Part shown: in pieces, positions 56,977 through 64,000 of the stretch
How the letters are laid out: every line of letters begins with the position of its first letter
Numbering within the stretch: position 1 is the stretch's first letter
Assembly: GCA_916048095.2 (NCBI GenBank)
Contig: OU696576.1
Location: 2,025,501 to 2,089,500 of the forward strand
Source: Sacculina carcini
Taxonomy: Eukaryota; Arthropoda; Thecostraca; Sacculinidae
Reading direction: 5' to 3'
Length of the DNA: 64,000 nucleotides
Translations under genes and position numbers: made by a program
The notes under the pieces: model-generated
What the model was told of the DNA's origin: nothing
What the model saw: the letters and a program-made list of their open reading frames with translations, nothing else
Databases searched by the model: none

Positions 56977-59900
56977 ACCCACCCGTCGTGCGGAACAATT
57001 CATACAATAAAATTCATATCAAATCCATAAAATATAATGAATACAAATCGAAAAGCAAAAAATGTAACCTATAAATATCTTAACCAATAGAAAAGTCTAA
57101 ATGTGAATATTTTTGTTCTTATTTTGACAAATATTATCCCTCAACCCGCCTGATATATAAATCTGCCCGTCGTGTGGTATAATTCAGAACACAAACACGA
57201 AACAAACAATGAAAGATGATGAAATCTTTTCATCAGACTGTTTCCAAACTATATTTATTACTTAACATCATTCCCCAATATCATTTGCTTAAGTACTATT
57301 TCACTTTTACCGCTATAATATTTATTGTTAAAATTTATATATTTTCCGCTATCATTAAAACCCAATATAACCTGAGTCAAACCTACCCAACCCAACCCAA
57401 CCATTCAATCTTGACCGCTCTCAGCCTAGTCTGAGGTGATTTAACTTATTAGTTTGTGATCACAAAATATACTGATGCGATCATAATTTGTAATCAGAAG
57501 ACTGAGATTATCTACCCCAGGGGTCCCAAACACGCGGCCCACCAATACTTATCTCTCAACCCGCCAATATAGTATCGGGACCAAACTGTAAGGTAGCTAA
57601 ATTCACATTTGTTGCATAATGCGATATAATTTTACACCATTATCATATTATCTCATAATTCCCGGTTAATGCTTCCAGTAATGCATCATATTCATACAGT
57701 TGTTATTTTTTGGATTACATCGATAATGCAGCCCTTGATATTACAGCCGATATTATATTATGCAATCTATATTCTGCTACGTATTATTCCTAATACATAT
57801 ATCATCAGATCGCAAAATATATTTAAAGGTTCACATCATTCTCCAAAATCATTTGCTTAAGAGCTATTCTACTTTTATCGCTAGAATATTTACTGCTAGC
57901 AAAATATCATATACCTCGCTATCATTTAAACCCACTCTTTATAGATACATTTAATTCGCCCGTCGTGCGGAACAGTTCATAAAATATAATGAATATTCAA
58001 TTCATAAAAAAATTTGTGCAAATTGAAAAAGAAAAACAAACCCACAGGAAAGTTATAGCTAATCTAAAAGTCTAAATGTGAAATTTATGTTTCAATTTAG
58101 AAAACATGTTTTTCCACAACACTATCCAAACAATGCAACCTTCTGTCATCTCTATAATTCCAGGTTAATGCTTCCGCTAAAACAGCATAAGTTGGCATTA
58201 CATGATATTGCAACCCATATCCTTATGCAACTTATGCTTATGCAACTTGAAATTAAACCAATTAAATTACACAGTTAAATTCAGTAGTTTACTTTGTTCC
58301 CAATAGCATTTTACCCGCCCGTCGTGCGGAACGTTATTGAGGACAATAAAGCCTTTATATTCAGTAGAGTGTAGCATTAATTAAACTGTACGCAATAAAA
58401 CGACACCATCCATGCTTGGAGATAATATGATGCATTCTTAATTGTGATTGGGCTTCAGTGAAATTTAATCGGTGTATATTCCTGTGTAATCGCAAGTGCG
58501 CATAATAGCTGTCAAATTGGCAATATGTCCTTTTGACTTTACACCGCCGTAACTTCCTTCAGATACCCTTTGGAAAATTACAAATTATACCGTATTGTAG
58601 AAGAAAATATTTCTAGAACGATGGTATAATTTATTTTTATGTGTAACAAATAGTTACTGAGAAATAGTAGAAAAATGAATTAATTTTAGTCGCCCGGTGT
58701 TCAAGTGTAATTTTGGATGTATTTGAGAATTTTGCCAATTTTACACGTTTTTTGTATCATTTGTGGGTATAAATTATAGCTTATCTTGTAGAACACAAAA
58801 TTCTCTACACAGTAGTATATTCCTGTGTAATCGCAAGTGCGTAAATTGTGATTGGACTTCAGTGAAATTTAATCAGTGTATATTCATGTGTAATCGCAAG
58901 TACGCATAATAGCTGTCAAATTGGCAACATGACATTTTGACTTTACACCGGCGTAACTTCCTTCAGATACACTTTGGAAAATTAATAATTATACCGTACT
59001 GTAGGAAACAAAATTTCTAGCACGATGGTATAATTAATTTTAATGTATGACAAATAGTTCCTGAGAAATGGGTATAAAAATGAATAAATTGTAGTCACCC
59101 GGTGTTCAAGTGTAATTTTGGATGTATTTGAGAATTTTGCCAATTTTACACGTTTTTTGTATCATTTGTGGGTATAAATTACACCTTTTCTTGTAGAACA
59201 CAAAATTCTCTACACAGTAGTATATTCCTGTGTAATCGCAAGTGCGCATAATAGCTGTCAAATTGGCAATATGTCCTTTTGACTTTACACCGCCGTCACT
59301 TCCTTCAGATACACTTTGGAAAATTAAGAATTATACCGCATTTTAAAAAATACAATTTCCAGCACGATGATATAATTTATTTTAATGTGTGACAAATAGT
59401 TCCTGAGAAATAGGTAGAAAAATGAATTAATTTAGGCGCCCGGTGATCAAGTGTAATTTTGGATGTATTTGACAATTTTGCCAATTTTACACATTTTTTG
59501 TATCATTTGTGGGTATAAATTATAACTTTTCTTGTAGAACACAAAATTATCTACACAATAGTATAATTTTTATAGCTGTACCATTGCTGGTTTATGAGGA
59601 ATAGATAGGGGAATATTTACCAAAACATTCACGGTTTCCAGTGCTAATTTTGCATTTTTGACTTTGTCATTTTGACTTCACACCGCCGTAACTTTTTTTC
59701 AATACACTTTGGAAAATTAAAAATTATACCGTGTTGTAGCAAACAAAATTCCCAGCATGATGGTATTATTTATTTAGTTGTGTGATAATTAGTTTTTGAT
59801 ACATAGAGAAAAAAGTATAGAAAATCGGACGCGTGGAGTATAAATATAATTTTGAATATAGATTGAAATTTTGTCATGTTTACATCTTTTATGTTCTATT

Positions 59901-60206
59901 TTCGGATATGAATTATAACCTATCTTGTAGAACAGAAAATTCTCTACACAGTGGTATAATCTGTTTGGCTGTACCATTTCTGGTTTATGAGGAGTAGATG
60001 GCAGAGCATTGACCACAATTTTCGCATTTTTCAGGGTTCATTTTGTCTTTTCACCGCTATAACTTTTTTTGATTTCATTTTTGAAATTTAAAATTTAATC
60101 TAAAGTGTAGACAAGAAAATTTCCAACGTGATGGTATAAATTGTTAGCGGGTAGGCTGAGTGGTGGCCGAATAATAGCTGATAGAAAATGGACCAAGGAG
60201 GGTCGA

Positions 60207-60239
<33 letters not shown>

Positions 60240-60275
60240 GACACACAGAGGATCTCTTTTATATATATCTCTTTT
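56977..60275 (+). repeat. Macro-repeat copy 5
   Basis: Distance from copy 4 is 4364 bp at equivalent landmarks. Preceded by an expanded TA/CTTT tract (56768-56825). Ends in a TA tract adjoining the inverted segment at 60302. Confidence 0.9.
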
Positions 60276-60301
60276 ATATATATAGATATATATATATATA
60301 T

Positions 60302-60676
60302 AAGGCTTCTACTGATCAATTGTGATGCTTATGTATTGTAAACAAAAAAAGGACTCAGCAAATAAGAGATCCTCTGTCTGTGTGTCTGTGTGTCTGTGTG
60401 TCTGTGTGTCCGTGTGTTTGTCTGTCCCACCCTCCTTGGTCAATTTTCTGCAAGCTGCTTCTTGGTAACCACTTGGTGTAACCTCTAACAATTTATACCA
60501 TTACGTTGGAAATTCTCCTGTCTACACGATAGGTTAAATTTAAAATTTTAAAAATAAAATCAAAAAACGTTATAGCGGTAAAAAGACAAAATGAACCCTG
60601 AAAAATGCGAAAATTTGGGTCAATATTCCGCCATCTACTCCTCATAAACCATAATTGGTACAGCCAAACAAATTAT
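60302..60676 (-). repeat. Inverted array end: 63-bp flank plus reversed terminal module
   Basis: 60302-60364 is the inverted copy of 34590-34652. It is followed by a reversed terminal module beginning 'AGAGATCCTCTGTCTGTG' and running to 'GGTACAGCCAAACAAATTAT', where the TTG-tailed element begins. Together with copy 5 this makes a palindromic arrangement around a spacer of about 100 bp. Confidence 0.88.
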
Positions 60677-60689
60677 GTAGAATGATCCT

Positions 60690-61820
60690 AAATTTTTCCC
60701 TGTTGGCCTACTCAATATCCGTTTTGCCCGTAATAAGACGTCCTATATTTGTGATATTATTTCTCACCTTAATCTTTCTCTCCTTATGCTTACTGAGACA
60801 TGGCTGCTTGAGTCTGGTGTTTCAGTTTTTTCTGCCCAATTGCCTCATTCTTTCAAGTTCTTTCATGTTTGTCGATCTTCTTCTTCCTCTACTAAGTAAA
60901 AAGGTGAAGGTGTGGGTGTCATTCTCCGCTCTTCATTTGCCCTTAATTTACTCAATGATATCTCATTTACTTCCCCTTCTTTTGAGTACATTGCACTTTC
61001 TCTGTCTTTGCCTGCTGCGCGTCCTCTTGGAATTTTACTTGTTTATCGCCATAATAACCCTGGCTCATCGGCTCAATTCAATTCTGATTTCGACAGTATT
61101 ATTGCCATCCTATTTCAGCGTTTTTCCGACAACTTCATATTACTTGGTGACTTTAATTTTTGGATTGATCAGCTCTACCATCATCCACACTCAACTGATT
61201 TCCTTTCCCTTCTAAATTCATGGAACCTCACCATAATGAACTCTGGCTGTTCTCATATATCAGGTCATACCCTTGACCTCCTCATTTGTACCGAAACATC
61301 TGCTAAGCTCATTCCTCCAGACATCATCACATATCCTCCTGATATTGCCATATCAGATCACTCCCTAATTTCTTTTAAACTAAGTCATCAAACCCGTAAC
61401 ACCAATCCTCCGCCTAAATTTTTTTTGCACGAGACTATAAACATTTTGATGCCTCACTTTTCAACAATCTCGCCTCTGTCTCTTTTGACCCTAACTTTTA
61501 CTATTTCCTCCCTCCCTCAGCTCTTCTGCCCTTCTTGGACGACTCCCTATCTAAAATGAATGATTTAATATTCCCAATGCCTCGTTACACTGTCAAATCT
61601 AGTGTTTCTCCTCAGCCCTGGTGGACCCCCGAATTACGCCGTCTTCGTGCTAAGTCTAGAGCCCGTGAACGCTGCTGGCGCCGGCTTCGGTCCGACTCTA
61701 ATTGGTTTTCATTTTGTCAGACTCGCAAGTCCTTCATTTCTGCCCTTGATGCCGCTAAATCCTCTTATTATCAATCCAAGCTCTCTTCTGGTTCAAGTTC
61801 TTCCGCTCTAGATGGTCTTC
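60690..61820 (+). pseudogene. Endonuclease of element E
   Basis: Readings 'GLLNIRFARNK...LTETWL', 'GVGVILRSSFALN', 'NFILLGDFNFWID', 'SGHTLDLLIC' and 'ISDHSLISFKL' give the EEP endonuclease motifs (N, E, D-N and SDH) in order. A TAA near 60897 and a frameshift after about 61430 interrupt the frame. The following frame (61535-61825) has the linker 'QPWWTPELRRLRAKSRARERCWRR'. Confidence 0.8.
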
Positions 61821-62026
61821 CCTAAAATCTATCACTGGCTTCTCCAAATCTGAGTCCTGCTCCATTCCAGCTTCTACTTTATCTTTATATTTTTCCGAGA
61901 AAATTGCCAAAGCCAAGGCTAAATTACCACCCTCCTCTTTACCACTGTCTTTCCCTTCCTCTGACTGCTCTTTGTCATCTTTCTCCCCCATCTCCCCAGC
62001 CGCCACTGCCAAATATCTGAAAAAAA

Positions 62027-63070
62027 TTGCAAAAGTCCAGATGTCCTTCAGATGCAATAAATTTTTGTGCACTGTTTGACTCTATTCTACTCCTTGCCCC
62101 TTTTCTTACACATTTGGTAAACTCCTCTTTTCTCCACGGGACTTTTCTGGCCTCCAAGCATGCCATTGTTTCGCCCATGCTTAAGAAACCTTCCCTTGAT
62201 GCCAGCACTCCGAGCAGTTACAGACCCATCTCCTTGCTCCCTCTGCCTTCTAATCTCTTGGAAGCTGCTATCCTTTCTCAACTTCGGCCTTGTATCTATT
62301 CTGCTCTCGATCCCTGTCAGTCTGGCTTTGTCTCTAATCATTCAACTGAAACCCTCCTTCTGTCTCTACTGAATGACATTTTCGCTTCTTTCTCTTCAGG
62401 TCAATCTGTTCTCTTCATCTCTCTTGACTTTTCCTCAGCATTCGACCTCGTCAACCACTCAATTCTTTGCGATGACCTATGCCATATTGGTGTCTCCTCC
62501 TCGGCGCTATCACTCATGTCCTCCTATCTCACTGATCGCTCCTATTCTGTGCGCTGTAATTCTGAACTTTCCTCACCTCGACCACTTGAATCCGGAGTCC
62601 CACAGGGCTCCCTTCTTGGTCCTCTTCTTTTTAATCTGTACGTTTCCTCCCTCTGTCCTATTCTCCGCAGCTATCCCATCTCTTTTCACATATATTCGGA
62701 TGACATACAATTCTATTTTCTATTTTCTTTGGCCAATACTAACCTAATTCCTAAACTTCTCTCCCACTTAGCTGAGTGGGCATCCTCTCGAAATCTTCTA
62801 CTGAACCCTGAGAAAACTGTTTATCTTCTTTTCCATCCTCCCAAAATTACTCAATGTTCAATAGATCTACCTCTTTCCTCACAAATTCGTAATCTAGGAG
62901 TCCAATTTGACCCCACATTGTCATTCGCTCAACACATTTTCAAAATTTCACGTTCCTGTCGTTTTGTTTTACGTCAATTGTACCCGATTCGCTCTCATCT
63001 TGATGAGGCATCCGCTCTACTCCTAGTTAATTCATATATTTTTTCGCATATCGATTACTGCAATTCTTAA
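62027..63070 (+). pseudogene. Reverse transcriptase of element E
   Basis: 347-codon frame with 'SSYRPISLLPLPS', 'CQSGFVSNHSTETLLL', 'FISLDFSSAFDLVNH', 'GVPQGSLLGPLLFNLYV' and 'IYSDDIQFYF' (normally Y-A-D-D), then the thumb 'WASSRNLLLNPEKT' and 'YPIRSHLDEASA'. These are CR1/L2-type motifs. The frame ends at a stop at 63068-63070 in 'DYCNS', after which the C-terminal tail continues in other frames to about 63540. Confidence 0.88.
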
Positions 63071-63832
63071 TTTTTTCACCTTCCTCTAAAATCTATCCGC
63101 TCTCTCCAGTCAATAATAAATCTCTCTTGCCGCTTTGTCCTTCGTCTTACCCTCAAGTCACCCACATCCGCCCATATTCGTAAACTTGATGGTTGCCTGC
63201 TCTGTCCAGAATCCACCATAAGCTGTGCTGCATTGTCTATAAACTTCTCCATACTCCTTCTCCACCTCCTTACCTATATTCGCTTCTAACTCCCTCTGAT
63301 CGTCCTTTATGTCGCCGTCCAGTGCCCCTCTATGTCCTCCTGCTGACCACGAGTCTAACTGGTCAGCCAAATCCTTCTACTTTTCTGCTCCCCGACTTTA
63401 TAACTCTCTTCCTCATCACATTCTACAGAAAAAATCCTACTCTTCCTTTTCGGCTTCCCTTCATATATACTTACTGTCTCTTCCGTCGCCGTCCACTTAC
63501 CCCTATAAAAATTGTTGATACTCTTTTTTGGCTTATCTCTCAACACCAAAATTAAATATTTTTTCTGTCAGCTACACTTCTCTGATCCCATTCTTTCATT
63601 TTCTCTCGCCTCTGATCATTCGCTGTGTATATTTTCTTGATTTTCTTGATAGTTGTATATATTTCCTGCTTTTGATATTTTTTGTGCCTTGTCACTTCAG
63701 CTCATATAATTTTGTTCTTTTTGAGCCCTTATCACTGTTAATACCTTATTTTGCTCTATTTTGTACGTTTTCGCGCCTTTGCAAATTAGTGCGCTATACC
63801 AAATAAATGGTTTGTTGTTGTTGTTGTTGTAG

Positions 63833-64000
63833 GACAATAAAGCCTTTCTATTTAGTATTGTGTAGCATTAATTAAACTGTACGCAATAAGACCACACTAT
63901 CAATGCTTGGAGCTAATATGATGTATTTTAATTGTGATTGGGCTTCAGTGAAATTTAATCAGTGAATATTATTTGGATGTATTTGAGAATTTTGCCAATT
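63833..64000 (+). repeat. Array sequence resumes at window end
   Basis: Matches the macro-repeat from 'AGGACAATAAAGCCTTT' (compare 37928) through 'GATTGGGCTTCAGTG'. It then jumps to 'GGATGTATTTGAGAATTTTG', so about 250 bp are deleted relative to copy 1. It shows that the array family continues beyond the window. Confidence 0.85.

Larger units (their letters stand above)
34733..60300 (+). repeat. 25-kb composite tandem array
   Basis: Built from a few module types in head-to-tail order: five macro-repeats of 3.3-3.6 kb, two copies of a 1.25-kb module (about 44021-45280 and 49452-50700), and several 400-480-bp modules. Most modules begin just after a TA tract with 'TAGCATTAAAACCCGCCCGT' or a variant, and end with GACA/CA repeats and 'TTTATATATATA' or 'CTTTATGTATATATATA'. 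The phrase 'CCCGCCCGTCGTGCGG' followed by AACAATTCATA recurs dozens of times. Recurring small open frames reflect recent duplication and carry no known domain. No host gene was recognised inside. Confidence 0.92.
60677..63832 (+). mobile_element. CR1/L2-like non-LTR retrotransposon E with TTG tail
   Basis: 3.16 kb with an endonuclease and a reverse transcriptase but no RNase H, ending in 'AAATAAATGG' and a TTG tail (63810-63831). It starts in the endonuclease N-terminus, so ORF1 is absent. It lies inside array sequence: a reversed module to the left and 'AGGACAATAAAGCC' array sequence to the right. No target duplication was found. Related to the minus-strand remnant at 4.1-7.5 kb. Confidence 0.85.

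Noticed and set aside
36560..57434. Five nearly identical 72-codon frames beginning Met-Met-Lys-Ser-Phe in the macro-repeats
   Set aside because: They sit in AT-rich array DNA and end in translated ACCCAACCCAACC repeats. Conservation equals that of flanking non-coding DNA, so duplication explains them.
34733..60300. CRISPR-like array because of the recurring GC-rich 16-mer
   Set aside because: Spacing is irregular (tens to hundreds of bases), the spacers are themselves repeats, no cas genes are present and the context is eukaryotic.

Overview
The window reads as a metazoan, probably invertebrate, nuclear contig. It is AT-rich and full of microsatellites and transposable elements, with a few exons of recognisable animal genes: the last exon of an RNF14-like RBR ubiquitin ligase (+ strand, 1.5-1.76 kb) and three exons of a TMEM45 (DUF716) membrane protein (- strand, 13.9 to 2.75 kb). 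The two genes are tail to tail. The sequence alone does not fix the phylum. There are no rRNA, tRNA, CRISPR or prokaryotic operon features.

Layout. 0-1.5 kb: a non-LTR reverse transcriptase remnant, a GT-rich tandem duplication and one copy of a dispersed module lie in the RNF14-like intron. 2.7-13.9 kb: the TMEM45-like gene, whose 9.9-kb intron holds a CR1-like fragment split by a short Gypsy derivative (TSD AGTAC), a hAT-like element (8-bp TSD GTTGAAAC) that contains a complete but broken LTR retrotransposon, and a solo LTR (TSD ACACA). 14.1-17.4 kb: a fold-back segment with arms of about 225 bp, then a decayed Gypsy integrase and a TATA-bearing LTR-like stretch. 17.6-29.8 kb: two related RNase H-bearing non-LTR elements, one nested at the exact 5' junction of the other; then a third truncated element between direct repeats and a hAT MITE. 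29.8-34.5 kb: a non-autonomous LTR element with 697-bp LTRs (TSD CGGTG) abutting a piggyBac transposase fragment. 34.7-60.3 kb: a 25-kb array of five 3.3-3.6-kb macro-repeats and many smaller modules joined through TA microsatellites. Part of each macro-repeat has a hidden period of about 190 bp. 60.3-64 kb: an inverted module, a CR1/L2-like non-LTR element with a TTG tail, and a return to array sequence that runs off the window.

Apart from the host exons, almost every coding stretch is retroelement or transposon protein, and most carry frameshifts, stops or a lost catalytic residue. No gene set works together as an operon-like system. The main novelty is architectural: multi-level nesting with intact target duplications, and a large array that appears to grow by end-to-end insertion at TA tracts from an ancestral monomer of about 190 bp.
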